From positions 682,001 through 746,000 of the forward strand of contig NZ_PVBN01000001.1 of the NCBI RefSeq assembly GCF_002968635.1: DNA of 64,000 nt. The letters run 5' to 3'. Source of the DNA: Neorhizobium alkalisoli. GTDB lineage: Bacteria > Pseudomonadota > Alphaproteobacteria > Rhizobiales > Rhizobiaceae. Numbering within the stretch: position 1 is the stretch's first letter; each line of letters begins with the position of its first letter. Below the pieces are notes generated by a model, which did no database searches, had not been told where the DNA came from, and saw only the letters and a program-made list of their open reading frames with translations. Positions 32,708-41,267 of the stretch are shown here, piece after piece. A program made the position numbers and the translations under genes.

Positions 32708-33595
32708 ATGGCCGTCGATACATCCGCCCGCACCAGCACCTGGACCTTTGTGGATGGCGAGTGGCTCGAGGGTAATCCGAAGCTGATCGGCCCGACGTCG
32801 CACGCCATGTGGCTCGGCTCGACGGTCTTCGATGGCGCCCGCTGGTTCGACGGCATCGCGCCCGATCTCGACCTGCATTGCCAGCGCGTCAACCGCTCGG
32901 CCAGGAACATGGGCATGAAGCCGGTGGTGAAGGCGGAGGAAATCGAGGCGCTCGCCTGGGAGGGCGTGAAGAAGTTCGACGGCAGGACCGCGATCTACAT
33001 CAAGCCGATGTATTGGAGCGAGCATGGCATGCCCTTCAGCGTCGTCACGGCGGACCCGGAATCCACCCGTTTCGCACTCTGCCTCTTCGAAGCGCCGATG
33101 CACACCGCAAAGCCGTCTTCGCTTACCGTTTCGCCCTATCGCCGCCCCAACCCGGAAGCGGCGATGACCGCCGCCAAGACCGGCAGCCTCTACCCCAACA
33201 GCGGCCGCATGATCCTGGACGCCCGCAACCGCGGTTTCGACAATGCGCTCGCCCGCGACATGAACGGCAATGTCGCCGAGACCGCCTCCTCGAACATCTT
33301 CATGGTCAAGGACGGCGTGGTGATGACGCCGGTCGCCAACGGCACCTTCCTTGCCGGCATCACCCGTTCGCGCGTCATCGGCCTTTTGCGTCAGGCAGGC
33401 TTCGACGTCCGCGAAACGACGCTGACGGTCGACGACTTCATGGATGCCGACGAGATCTTCACCTCGGGCAACTATTCCAAGATCGTCCCGGTCAACAAGT
33501 TCGAGGATCGCCAGCTGCAGGAAGGTCCCGTCGCCCGCAAGGCGCTGGAAGTCTATATGGACTGGGCCCGTTCCACGAGCGGCGACGACGTCTGA
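32708..33595 (+). CDS. ilvE: Branched-chain amino acid aminotransferase
   Basis: A 295-residue PLP-dependent fold-type IV aminotransferase that transfers amino groups to branched-chain 2-oxo acids. The lysine that forms the Schiff base lies in AAKTGSLYPNSGRM, and ARDMNGNVAETASSNIFMVKDG is the cofactor-phosphate region. The N-terminal WLGSTVFDGARWFDG and the length match rhizobial enzymes of this group. The ATG at 32708 is chosen because AAGGAG (32695-32700) leaves only one base before an alternative ATG at 32702. It is divergent from the PLD gene. Confidence 0.93.
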   Translation: MAVDTSARTSTWTFVDGEWLEGNPKLIGPTSHAMWLGSTVFDGARWFDGIAPDLDLHCQRVNRSARNMGMKPVVKAEEIEALAWEGVKKFDGRTAIYIKPMYWSEHGMPFSVVTADPESTRFALCLFEAPMHTAKPSSLTVSPYRRPNPEAAMTAAKTGSLYPNSGRMILDARNRGFDNALARDMNGNVAETASSNIFMVKDGVVMTPVANGTFLAGITRSRVIGLLRQAGFDVRETTLTVDDFMDADEIFTSGNYSKIVPVNKFEDRQLQEGPVARKALEVYMDWARSTSGDDV

Positions 33596-33616
33596 GGTCT
33601 GGGACGGCGGCGGGTT

Positions 33617-33928
33617 TTAAGGAGCGTTGCCGTCTTCACTTTCAACCGCGTCCGGCCATTCGCGCGCGCCATATTGGACGAATAACACTTCGATCTGGTT
33701 TTCCATCACACGATAGGCAACGATGTAGGGTGTGCCGACAATGACGAGTTCGCGTGTCCCCTGGATTTCACCGGGCCTGCCGATGAAGGGATTGGACGAC
33801 AAAAGCAGCTTTGTCTTGGAGTGGATGTCGTCGATCGTACGTGCAGCGGCACGTGGATTACGCTCGGCGATATAATCGCCGATACTCGTTAGCTCCCGAA
33901 GGTAGCGTCTGGTGAAAACGATGCGCAC
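33617..33928 (-). CDS. RelE/ParE family toxin
   Basis: A 103-residue toxin of the RelE/ParE superfamily. The pattern MRIVFTRRYLRELTSIGDYIAERNPRAA forms the first strand and helical hairpin. SSNPFIGRPGEIQGTRELVIVGTPYIVAYRVMENQIEVLFVQYGA gives the strands with the family's Arg and Tyr. It begins with GTG, 6 bp after the antitoxin stop, as in a typical antitoxin-first operon. Confidence 0.92.
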   Translation of the reverse strand: MRIVFTRRYLRELTSIGDYIAERNPRAAARTIDDIHSKTKLLLSSNPFIGRPGEIQGTRELVIVGTPYIVAYRVMENQIEVLFVQYGAREWPDAVESEDGNAP

Positions 33929-33934
33929 GTCTGC

Positions 33935-34171
33935 CTAGGCCGGACCGTATCTGTTCAACACGGCAGCGATTTCCTCTTCCGTCGCGAATACGCCGTTTTC
34001 CGCTTCGGAAAGCCCGGCTTCTACGCCCGCAACCCATTTCTCCTGCCAGGCAAGTGACCGCCCGTGCGCCAGGGCATCTTCGATAATCTGTCCGCGTGTC
34101 AGCTTGGAGCGCGCTGCAAGTCGATCGATGCGGCGGCTCAGGTCCTCAGAGATGTCTGCGCTGTTTTCCAT
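33935..34171 (-). CDS. Ribbon-helix-helix antitoxin (type II)
   Basis: A 78-residue antitoxin. The N-terminal half, ISEDLSRRIDRLAARSKLTRGQIIEDALAHGRSL, is a CopG/RHH DNA-binding region. The acidic C-terminal half, WVAGVEAGLSEAENGVFATEEEIAAVL, would wrap the toxin. It precedes the RelE/ParE toxin in the same operon. Autorepression is expected. The ribosome-binding site is weak. Confidence 0.91.
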   Translation of the reverse strand: MENSADISEDLSRRIDRLAARSKLTRGQIIEDALAHGRSLAWQEKWVAGVEAGLSEAENGVFATEEEIAAVLNRYGPA

Positions 34172-34250
34172 TACGTCAATCTGCCATATCCCGGCGCTTG
34201 CCGCCAGACCGGTTCACTCCACCCGCGGTCCTGCCATCCCGCTTTCTCCC

Positions 34251-34997
34251 TCAGAAGAGCCGGATCGCGGCCGTGCCGATGATGATGAGCGACACCGCGA
34301 TCATCAGCGGCTTCACCGGTAGTCTCCGGACGATCAGCGCGCCGAGCGGGGCGGCAAGAACGCCGCCGATGATAAGGCCGACGGCCGAGGACAGCTCCGA
34401 CCAGCCGAGCGCCAGAATGAAGGTCAGCGAGATCACCGTCGTCACGGCGAATTCGGTGAGGTTGGTCGAACCGATGACCTTCTTCGGATCGTGACCGCGG
34501 CCGAGCAGGCTGCTGGTCACGATCGGCCCCCACCCACCGCCGCCCATGGCATCCAGCACGCCGCCCCCGGCACCGACAAATGGCACGATCCAGTCGCGCA
34601 CGTCCCTCGGCCATTTCGGCTGGAAAGCCTTGTAGAGGATGAAGAGGCCGATCGCGATCAGATAGGCCGAGACGAAGGGCTCGATCGCCTTGCCGTCGAT
34701 ATTGGAGAGCAAATAGGCGCCGATCGCTCCGCCGAGCATGCCGGCCGGCGCCAGCCGCCCAACCAGTCTCCAGTCGACATTGCGGTGGTAGAGATGCGAG
34801 AGCCCGGACGCGGCGGTGGTGAAGCACTCGGTGACATGCGTCATCGCGCTTGCCACGGCAGGCGGCACGCCGACAGCCAGCAGGCTGGTGGTGGTCAGCA
34901 CCCCGAATGCCATGCCGAGCGCGCCGTCGACGATCTGCGCCAGGAAGCCGATCACAATGAAAATCAGGAAGTCGGACGCCAGAAAGTCGAGTGACAT
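34251..34997 (-). CDS. TSUP family transporter (TauE/SafE)
   Basis: A 248-residue membrane protein with about seven helices. The two TauE/SafE repeats are seen: IVDGALGMAFGVLTTTSLL with HVTECFTTAASGLSHL in the first half, and GGGVLDAMGGGGWGPIVTSSLL with GSTNLTEFAVT in the second. The family exports sulfur-containing organic anions such as sulfite or sulfoacetate. The substrate here is unassigned. It lies between the toxin-antitoxin pair and a periplasmic protein, all on the minus strand. Confidence 0.92.
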   Translation of the reverse strand: MSLDFLASDFLIFIVIGFLAQIVDGALGMAFGVLTTTSLLAVGVPPAVASAMTHVTECFTTAASGLSHLYHRNVDWRLVGRLAPAGMLGGAIGAYLLSNIDGKAIEPFVSAYLIAIGLFILYKAFQPKWPRDVRDWIVPFVGAGGGVLDAMGGGGWGPIVTSSLLGRGHDPKKVIGSTNLTEFAVTTVISLTFILALGWSELSSAVGLIIGGVLAAPLGALIVRRLPVKPLMIAVSLIIIGTAAIRLF

Positions 34998-35086
34998 GCA
35001 GCCTCCTTTTTGCCGCTGGCTGTCGCTCTCAATTCGTGGATGCGATCAAAGGTTCCCGCTTGGCGGGATCGGCATCCGGCCACTCC

Positions 35087-35410
35087 TCACCTCGGCAGCG
35101 TCACCTTCAGCACATCCGGTCCGAGTTCGCTGCCGAGTTCGACCGCCTTGGTCTGCTTGTCCATGACGCAGATATGGCTGATCTGAACCTTGGCGCCCTT
35201 CGCCTTTCCGGTGACGATGGCGAGCCCGAATTTTTCGCTGCCGAAGGGGTCGACGACCACTTTCGGCGCCTCGATCATGCCCTTGGCGGCTGCCAGGCAT
35301 TTCTGTTCCACGTCCCTGGCGAATTCTTTCCATGCATCGTCCGAGGAGGCGTGGGCAGCGGCAAGGCCGGCCGCGGTCACGAGGGCGGCAAGAGCAAATT
35401 GGGACTTCAT
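35087..35410 (-). CDS. Secreted protein of unknown function (107 residues)
   Basis: A 107-residue protein with a Sec signal MKSQFALAALVTAAGLAAAHA cleaved near residue 21. The mature part has two cysteines (EQKCLAA and HICVMDK) able to form a disulfide. The 'EAPKVVVDPFGSEKFGLAIVTGKAKGA' region looks like a small beta domain. No family recognised. GGAG precedes the ATG at good spacing. It is divergent from sodB. Confidence 0.82.
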   Translation of the reverse strand: MKSQFALAALVTAAGLAAAHASSDDAWKEFARDVEQKCLAAAKGMIEAPKVVVDPFGSEKFGLAIVTGKAKGAKVQISHICVMDKQTKAVELGSELGPDVLKVTLPR

Positions 35411-35582
35411 GGCGAGCGCTCCGAATCGGTGATGTAGCCCTTTTCTTTTAAGTCCGAAATTCCGCAAGGTCTTGGCTCGATCGGCTTGATTTTTGGCAGT
35501 TTCACCGTTGCCTCTTGCCCAGTGCGCACCTATGTTCCCGCACGACGTCTATTCAAGGTGTTTGCCGAAAAGGAGTAAGACA

Positions 35583-36185
35583 ATGGCTTTCGAACTTCCC
35601 GAACTCCCATACGACTACGAAGCGCTTTCGCCCTACATGTCGAAGGAGACGCTGGAATTCCACCACGACAAGCACCACAAGGCCTATGTGGACACGGGCA
35701 ACAAGCTCGCGGCCGAAGCCGGCCTGGGCGACCTTTCGGTCGAGGAAGTCGTGAAGAAGTCCTTCGGCACCCACCAGACCCTCTTCAACAACGCAGCCCA
35801 GCACTACAACCACATCCATTTCTGGAAGTGGATGAAGAAGGGCGGCGGCGGCACCTCGCTGCCGGGCAAGCTGCAGGCTGCGATCGACAGCGATCTCGGC
35901 GGCTACGACAAGTTCAAGGCCGATCTCATCGCCGCCGGCACGACGCAGTTCGGCTCCGGCTGGGCCTGGGTTTCCGTCAAGGACGGCAAGCTCGTGATTT
36001 CCAAGACCCCGAACGGCGAAAACCCGCTCGTTCATGGCGCCGAGCCGATCCTCGGCGTCGACGTCTGGGAACACTCCTATTACATCGACTACCGCAATGC
36101 CCGCCCGAAGTATCTCGAAGCCTTCGTCGACAACCTGATCAACTGGGATTACGTGCTCGAGCGCTACGAAGCGGCAGCGAAGTAA
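35583..36185 (+). CDS. sodB: Superoxide dismutase, Fe/Mn family
   Basis: A 200-residue iron/manganese superoxide dismutase. The metal ligands are visible: His27 (EFHHDKHH), His74 (NNAAQHYNH), Asp160 and His164 (DVWEHSYY). The QFGSGWAWV segment is the Fe-type glutamine pattern, though rhizobial enzymes can be cambialistic, so metal choice is not certain. No signal peptide; cytosolic. The ATG at 35583 follows AAGGAG. A strong terminator follows at 36213, so it is monocistronic. Confidence 0.96.
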   Translation: MAFELPELPYDYEALSPYMSKETLEFHHDKHHKAYVDTGNKLAAEAGLGDLSVEEVVKKSFGTHQTLFNNAAQHYNHIHFWKWMKKGGGGTSLPGKLQAAIDSDLGGYDKFKADLIAAGTTQFGSGWAWVSVKDGKLVISKTPNGENPLVHGAEPILGVDVWEHSYYIDYRNARPKYLEAFVDNLINWDYVLERYEAAAK

Positions 36186-36212
36186 TTTTCGCTCGCAACT
36201 GAAAATTTAGAG

Positions 36213-36239
36213 GCCTCAGCCGATGGCTGGGGCTTTTTT
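36213..36239 (+). terminator. Rho-independent terminator after sodB
   Basis: A 9-bp stem GCCTCAGCC/GGCTGGGGC (one GU pair) with a GAT loop is followed by six T. It lies 27 bp after the sodB stop codon. Confidence 0.88.
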
Positions 36240-36274
36240 GCTTTCGGATTCCGTAAAGCCAAAATAGCGAATGC

Positions 36275-36766
36275 TCAGCTTTTTTCTGAAAGCCTGGGGA
36301 TTGGCTGGCTTCCCGCTCCAGACCGTGAAAACCGTCCCGCCAGGAACAGCCAGAGAATAACGAACACGGGCATCGGCAGGAGCGATCTGAGCGCCAGCCA
36401 TTGCTCCGTCGGCAGCATAAGGCCGATGACGCTGACAAGCACGATGAACGCACTTCCGGCGAAAAGCGTCAGATAGGCCTGCTGCCATTGAGCGACGGGG
36501 ACCGGCGATCGCGTCTCGAGCATGAGGCGTTGTGCAACTCCACGAAGCCGTGCAAGCAGCAGGAAGAGGATAGCTGCCGGCAGGAAGGCCAGCGCCATCC
36601 GTGTCCTGACGGAAGAATCCGTCTGCTCGAACGAGGCGTATGCCAGAAGTCCGAGGTTATAGGTAATAATGGCATTGACGACGAGGATGACAAAGGATCG
36701 CCAGAATAGCGCCCACAGAATGCGCAGATAGCTTGCCAAGCCAGATACCCCAAAATTTTCCGACAT
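36275..36766 (-). CDS. Membrane protein of unknown function (163 residues)
   Basis: A 163-residue protein with four hydrophobic segments, near residues 14-44, 58-72, 98-118 and 127-145. A cytoplasmic loop rich in Arg/Gln separates segments 2 and 3. I recognise no family. It converges with sodB past the terminator. A large intrinsic-protein or sensor role cannot be inferred. Confidence 0.78.
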   Translation of the reverse strand: MSENFGVSGLASYLRILWALFWRSFVILVVNAIITYNLGLLAYASFEQTDSSVRTRMALAFLPAAILFLLLARLRGVAQRLMLETRSPVPVAQWQQAYLTLFAGSAFIVLVSVIGLMLPTEQWLALRSLLPMPVFVILWLFLAGRFSRSGAGSQPIPRLSEKS

Positions 36767-36922
36767 TCGCCGCCAGGTGCGACGTGCCTGTCACAAAAGC
36801 ATGACTTTGCTGCAGTTATTGCAGTGTGTCGGATCGTCAATGGCGATTGACGCGGCGTTATTGTGCAACGCATAACCTCGTTGCCCGCCCTTCACGCCAT
36901 CCGCGATTTGTGGTTCCGCCCT

Positions 36923-37765
36923 ATGCTCCAAGAAAAACCTCTCCTCCGCTTCGGCGTCATCGCCGATCCGCAATATGCCGATGCCGAGCCTTGGGCGGAA
37001 CTCGACCGCTACTACCGCAACAGCGTGGCGAAGCTGCAGGAAGCCGTCGGCATTCTGAACGTCGAGGATCTGTCCTTCGTGGTGACGCTCGGCGATCTCA
37101 TCGATCGCGACTGGGAAAACTACGATGCGATCCTTTCCGTCTACGAGGGGCTGCGCCACGAAAGTTTTCTTCTGCCCGGAAATCACGATTTCTTCCTGTC
37201 GCCGGAGCGGCTGGACGATGTGCACGCGCGGCTCGGCATGCCGTCCCGCTGGCATGATTTTTCCCGCGGGGGGCTCCGTTTCGTGGTAATCGACGGCAAC
37301 GAGATCAGCCTGTTTTCGACGCCGGGCGGTCACCCGCGCCACGCGCTGGCGCAGCAGCAGCTGGAGGCTTTGCAGGCCGCGGGCGCCATCAACGCCAAGG
37401 AATGGAATGGCGGCATCGGCGAAGAACAATTCGCCTGGCTGGAAGACACGCTGGAACGCGCCAGGGCTGCGGGCGAAAAGGTCGTGGTCACGGGGCACTA
37501 TCCGCTCTATCCGGCCAACGAACATAACCTCTGGGGCCACGAACAACTGACAAGTCTCTTCGCCCGTTCGGGCAATGTCATTGCCTATCTGAACGGCCAC
37601 AACCATGCCGGCAATCTCGGCCGCGACGGCACGACCTGGTACGTCAATTTCAAGGGCATGGTCGATACCGAGGCGGAAAACGCCTTCGCCGTCGTCGAAA
37701 TCTTCCCCGACCGCATGGAAATCATCGGCCACGGACGCGAGGAAAGCCGCACGCTTCCTTTCTAG
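36923..37765 (+). CDS. Metallophosphoesterase, ADP-ribose/CDP-alcohol diphosphatase-like
   Basis: A 280-residue calcineurin-like phosphoesterase. The first metal motif is DPQ (GVIADPQYAD, Asp15 and Gln17), not the usual DXH. This substitution is diagnostic of the Mn2+-dependent ADP-ribose/CDP-alcohol diphosphatase (ADPRibase-Mn) group. The other motifs follow: GDLID (57-61), GNHDF (86-90), VTGHYPLYP and NGHNHAGN. The reaction would be hydrolysis of the pyrophosphate of ADP-ribose or CDP-choline. The ATG at 36923 is preferred over an upstream GTG at 36863; neither has a strong ribosome-binding site. Confidence 0.88.
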   Translation: MLQEKPLLRFGVIADPQYADAEPWAELDRYYRNSVAKLQEAVGILNVEDLSFVVTLGDLIDRDWENYDAILSVYEGLRHESFLLPGNHDFFLSPERLDDVHARLGMPSRWHDFSRGGLRFVVIDGNEISLFSTPGGHPRHALAQQQLEALQAAGAINAKEWNGGIGEEQFAWLEDTLERARAAGEKVVVTGHYPLYPANEHNLWGHEQLTSLFARSGNVIAYLNGHNHAGNLGRDGTTWYVNFKGMVDTEAENAFAVVEIFPDRMEIIGHGREESRTLPF

Positions 37766-37779
37766 GCACGTTTTGCCTT

Positions 37780-38433
37780 CTAGGGATGCGTGTCCCGCGC
37801 CGCCCAGGATAGCCCGCGTTTGAGGATGGTGCGCATATGCGGATGTTCGAACTCTGCCGCCACATGGCCGAGGGCGGAATAAAAGACCCGTCCCCGGCCG
37901 AAATACCGCTTGAAGACGACGGGCATCACCACGTTCCGCACCGCCTCGTCATATTCGCCCGAGAAGGTCGTGGTCGCCAGGATTTCCACCGACGGATCAT
38001 AATGCAGGTAATACTGCTCCGATCGGTAGTTGAAATCCGGAATGCCCTGCATCAGCGGGTCGTTCGGCCTGGTGATGTTGACGCGGTAATCGATGATATT
38101 GCCGGGATGCGAAACCCAGGTCACGCCGGCCACGTAATGAAATGCCGGGCTTTCCTTGAAGGAGGTCGCCAGCGCGCAGTGATGGCCGCCGAGCCCAAGC
38201 CCGCCGCGCACCGCTTCGACAAGAGCCTTGGCATGCGTCTTTTCAATCGTCTCGCCGGTGACGATCGGCACCAGAAGATCGGCTTCGGCGATATGCGGAG
38301 AGCCGAAAATCCCGAGATCGCCGGTGATATCCACCGAAAAACCGGCTTCGCCGAGCATCTCTCCGACGATCCCGGCGCATTCCTCCGGCTCGTGGGTTCT
38401 CGATCCTCCCCAGACGATGATCGCCTTGCGCAT
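37780..38433 (-). CDS. ThuA-like domain protein
   Basis: A 217-residue ThuA-domain protein with a class I glutamine amidotransferase-like fold. Conserved features are IIVWGG near the N-terminus, ADLLVPIVTGE and the GLGGHHCALATSF segment, then GRVFYSALGH near the C-terminus. ThuA in rhizobia acts in trehalose use, but this gene has no sugar-catabolic neighbours, so that role is not transferred. It converges with the phosphoesterase gene. Confidence 0.9.
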   Translation of the reverse strand: MRKAIIVWGGSRTHEPEECAGIVGEMLGEAGFSVDITGDLGIFGSPHIAEADLLVPIVTGETIEKTHAKALVEAVRGGLGLGGHHCALATSFKESPAFHYVAGVTWVSHPGNIIDYRVNITRPNDPLMQGIPDFNYRSEQYYLHYDPSVEILATTTFSGEYDEAVRNVVMPVVFKRYFGRGRVFYSALGHVAAEFEHPHMRTILKRGLSWAARDTHP

Positions 38434-38514
38434 TGATCCGCTCCCGTGGCTGGCTGTTCCCGATGATGCGGGCGCAACATAGGGGTAAAGCTATCGCCTG
38501 TCAGGCCGGCATTG

Positions 38515-39204
38515 TCAGAGGGCCGAAGCCGCCCAACCCTCAACCCACAAGGCTCGGAGTTTCTCCCCTTCGCCGCGGAAAAAGTCGTCCGCCGGCCCGC
38601 AATGCTCCACGCGGTCGGCGCGAAAATTGCGGATAGCCTCCCGAAGCTCGCACCAGGCGACGATATTGGCCGTCTGCGAATAATAGATGAGCGCGATCGG
38701 CCGGATCGTCCGCTCCGTCGCCCGGCCCAACTCGTCGCGGTAGTCGAGCGCCAGCTTCTGCTCGTCGCGAATCGCGCGGCGCACCATGGCAAGGTCGACC
38801 GCTTCCGGTACCGGCGCCGGCGAACCCCAGGCATGCAGCGCATTGTCGGAAAACAGGCCCGCCAGCGGGGGCGGCACGACGCCCGCGATCTTGCGATTCA
38901 CCTGTTTTGCCGCCTGTTTGAGCCCGGTATCGCCGGTGCGCTCCAGAAGCGCCAGCGCCAGCACGATCGCCTCCGTCTCCTCGATCGACAGCATCAGGGG
39001 CGGCAGGGTGAAGCCCGGCCGAAGGATATAGCCGATGCCGCGCCCGCCCTCGATCGGCACCCGCATGGCCTGAAGCGCTGCGATATCCCGGTAGATGGAG
39101 CGCGCCGTCACCTCGAGCTGCACGGCAATTTCGGCCGCCGTCACCGGCTTTCTGGCGAGCCGCAGAATCTGGATGATCTCGAAGAGGCGCGAGGCCTTGC
39201 GCAT
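38515..39204 (-). CDS. YafY family HTH regulator with WYL domain
   Basis: A 229-residue regulator. The N-terminal HTH reads LFEIIQILRLARKPVTAAEIAVQLEVTARSIYRDIAALQ. A WYL domain follows at about residues 140-210 (KLALDYRDELGRATERTIRPIALIYYSQTANIVAWC), a ligand-sensing module. The ATG at 39204 is used; a GTG four codons upstream is possible. It is divergent from a LysE-type exporter with a perfect palindrome in between, so it probably controls that gene. Confidence 0.92.
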   Translation of the reverse strand: MRKASRLFEIIQILRLARKPVTAAEIAVQLEVTARSIYRDIAALQAMRVPIEGGRGIGYILRPGFTLPPLMLSIEETEAIVLALALLERTGDTGLKQAAKQVNRKIAGVVPPPLAGLFSDNALHAWGSPAPVPEAVDLAMVRRAIRDEQKLALDYRDELGRATERTIRPIALIYYSQTANIVAWCELREAIRNFRADRVEHCGPADDFFRGEGEKLRALWVEGWAASAL

Positions 39205-39230
39205 GCTTTTTCTCACCGCCGAAACGACCG

Positions 39231-39254
39231 CAACTGACAGAACGCTGTCAGTTG
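39231..39254. promoter_or_regulatory. Perfect inverted repeat between YafY regulator and LysE gene
   Basis: Arms CAACTGACAG and CTGTCAGTTG, each 10 bp, surround AACG. A half-site ACTGACA recurs just before the lysE-type start (about 39332). The position fits a YafY dimer operator. Confidence 0.65.
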
Positions 39255-39337
39255 GTCTGCCGTATAGGACTTCATATCCGGTTGAAAAACAAGGCTCTCC
39301 CTTTCAGGGGGCCGCAAGTGCTACAAGAGAAACTGAC

Positions 39338-39970
39338 ATGACCTATACGGAAAACCTCTGGCTCTTCTTCACCCTTCTCTTCGGCATCATCGTCGTGCCG
39401 GGCATGGACATGATCTTCGTGCTCGCCAACGCGCTGACCCGCGGCCGAACCGCAGGTCTTGCCGCCACTGCCGGCATCATGCTGGGCGGGTTGGTGCATT
39501 CGCTTTATGGCGCGATCGGCGTCGGGCTGCTGGCAAGCCTGATGCCGGTGCTGTTCAGGCCGCTCCTCATCGTCGGGGCGCTCTATATGGCCTGGATCGG
39601 CATCAGCCTGATCCGCAGTTCCATCACCGTCGACCACGTGGGGCCCGCCGACACCCGCTCCAACTGGGAGGCGTTCAGGCGCGGCGCCGTCACCTGTCTC
39701 ATCAATCCCAAGGCCTATCTCTTCATGCTCGCGGTTTATCCGCAGTTTCTGAGGCCGGATTTCGGGCCTCTCGCGCCGCAGGCTGCGGTCATGGCGGCGA
39801 TGACGGCGGCAACCCAGCTTGCAATCTACGGCGGGCTTGCGGTGGCGGCGGGGCGGGCACGAACGCTTCTCGTCGGCAACAGCAATGCTACCATCTGGGT
39901 CGGACGGATCGCCGGTCTGCTGCTGCTCGGCGTCTCGCTGCTCACCCTGTGGGAGGGGGTGAAGGGGTGA
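39338..39970 (+). CDS. LysE family amino-acid exporter
   Basis: A 210-residue six-helix exporter of the LysE/RhtB family. The amino-terminal GIIVVPGMDMIFVLANALTRGR and LYMAWIGISLIRSS match the family, as does NPKAYLFMLAVYPQFL. Substrate is unknown; these proteins export amino acids or related compounds. The gene is divergent from the YafY-WYL regulator, with its operator in between. A second, unrelated LysE-type gene lies at 56363-56995. Confidence 0.93.
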   Translation: MTYTENLWLFFTLLFGIIVVPGMDMIFVLANALTRGRTAGLAATAGIMLGGLVHSLYGAIGVGLLASLMPVLFRPLLIVGALYMAWIGISLIRSSITVDHVGPADTRSNWEAFRRGAVTCLINPKAYLFMLAVYPQFLRPDFGPLAPQAAVMAAMTAATQLAIYGGLAVAAGRARTLLVGNSNATIWVGRIAGLLLLGVSLLTLWEGVKG

Positions 39971-40141
39971 TATCGGCATGGCCCGAAATCGGGCGAACGC
40001 GCGGGCAGGGGCAGCCAGGCTAGAGATTTGATTCCTAAGACAATCTCACTGTTTTGTTACTTCATTGTCATCGGCTGGGACGTCATGGTGCGGCGCATCA
40101 TCGAGATCGCCCGGATTCGATGCCAAAGAGGAGAATGCTTT

Positions 40142-40585
40142 ATGCGCCTTAAGTCCATAGCCCTGGCGGCCGTTGTCGGCTGTCTTGGTTTGTCCGTTGC
40201 CGTTGCTCAGGAGGGACCTCAGGTTCAGCGCCAGAGCCAGATGAAAGCCGTCGGTGGTGCTCTCGGCGCGCTCGGTGGCATCGCCAAGGGCGAAAAGCCC
40301 TACGAGGCCGCGACGGTAACTGCCGCTCTCACCACCATCAGCACGACAATGAAGGCTTTTCCCAATCAGTTTCCGGCAGGGACAGAATCCGGTTCGGATT
40401 CGGAAGCTGCTCCGGCTGTCTGGCAGAACCCGAAGGACTTCCACGCCAAGGCGGAAAAGCTTGCTGCCGAAGCGGACAAGCTGCTCGCCGCCGTCCCGGC
40501 CGATCAGGCAGGCGTCGGCGCTGCGATGAAAACGCTCGGCGGCACCTGCGGCGACTGTCATCAGACCTACCGCATGAAGAAGTAG
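40142..40585 (+). CDS. Cytochrome c' family protein (c556-like)
   Basis: A 147-residue periplasmic cytochrome. A Sec signal (MRLKSIALAAVVGCLGLSVAVAQ) precedes a four-helix cytochrome c' fold, and the C-terminal CGDCH binds one heme. The family moves electrons or binds gases; here the partner is unknown. The ATG at 40142 follows AGAGGAG. The next gene is a paralogue of the same length. A hairpin without T-run (40595-40626) lies between them. Confidence 0.92.
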   Translation: MRLKSIALAAVVGCLGLSVAVAQEGPQVQRQSQMKAVGGALGALGGIAKGEKPYEAATVTAALTTISTTMKAFPNQFPAGTESGSDSEAAPAVWQNPKDFHAKAEKLAAEADKLLAAVPADQAGVGAAMKTLGGTCGDCHQTYRMKK

Positions 40586-40594
40586 CGGCCATGC

Positions 40595-40626
40595 GCGGGA
40601 GCGGGCGGCTGTTTTTCCGCTCCCGC
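40595..40626 (+). terminator. Hairpin between the two cytochrome c' genes
   Basis: A 10-bp perfect stem GCGGGAGCGG/CCGCTCCCGC closes a 12-nt loop that contains five T. No T-run follows, so it may slow rather than end transcription. Confidence 0.4.
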
Positions 40627-40758
40627 CTTCCTGTAGGCCGTCCGTCGCAGAACGTTGAATATTATCACTGCCTTGTTACTTCCTCCCGTCGAGCACCCAT
40701 CGCATCGTGAGCCGTTGTCAACACACCGGCCCTGCCGGCTCATGGGAGGAATGTGCAC

Positions 40759-41202
40759 ATGCAGTTGAGGTCTTATGCCATTGCGGCGGCTGCCGCGTGT
40801 CTCTGTCTGTCCGCAGCGTTTGCGCAGGAGGGGCCGATCGCCACCCGGCAGGCGCTGATGAAGGGGAACGGACAGTCGGCCGGCGCACTGGGTGCGATCG
40901 CCAAGGGCGAGAAGCCATACGATGCGACGGTGGTGAAGACGGCGCTGACGACGATCAGCACCAATATCAAAGCCTTTCCGGAACAATTCCCCGCCGGCTC
41001 CGATGCGGGAAAAACCAAGGCTTTGCCGATAATCTGGGAAAAGCCGGATGACTTCCGCGCCCTGGCGACAAAACTCGGGTCCGAGGCCGACGCCTTGCTC
41101 GCCACCCTGCCGGCGGACAAGGCCGGTGTGGCGGCGGCATTGGGACGGCTCGGGCCGATCTGTTCCGACTGTCACAAGACGTACCGGGCTCCCATGAACT
41201 GA
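40759..41202 (+). CDS. Cytochrome c' family protein (paralogue of upstream gene)
   Basis: A 147-residue paralogue of the 40142 gene. GAIAKGEKPYDATVVKTALTTISTNIKAFPEQFPAGS aligns residue by residue with the neighbour, and CSDCH is the heme site. It has its own Sec signal. The ATG at 40759 is preferred to a GTG two codons earlier because GGGAGGA lies at correct spacing. It is followed by a perfect hairpin (41218-41240) and then the di-heme gene, so the three are probably one functional set. Confidence 0.92.
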   Translation: MQLRSYAIAAAAACLCLSAAFAQEGPIATRQALMKGNGQSAGALGAIAKGEKPYDATVVKTALTTISTNIKAFPEQFPAGSDAGKTKALPIIWEKPDDFRALATKLGSEADALLATLPADKAGVAAALGRLGPICSDCHKTYRAPMN

Positions 41203-41217
41203 TCGGTGGGACCGGAA

Positions 41218-41240
41218 GCCGGCGGCTATCCGCCGCCGGC
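41218..41240 (+). terminator. Hairpin before the di-heme cytochrome gene
   Basis: A 9-bp perfect stem GCCGGCGGC/GCCGCCGGC with a 5-nt loop is followed by CTTT. It lies between the second cytochrome c' gene and the di-heme gene and may act as an attenuator. Confidence 0.5.
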
Positions 41241-41267
41241 CTTTCAGGAATATTGAAGGAGAAGAGC

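Noticed and set aside
31342-32775. Plus-strand frame opposite the phospholipase D gene
   Set aside because: The PLD protein carries both HKD motifs, whereas the opposite frame lacks any motif.
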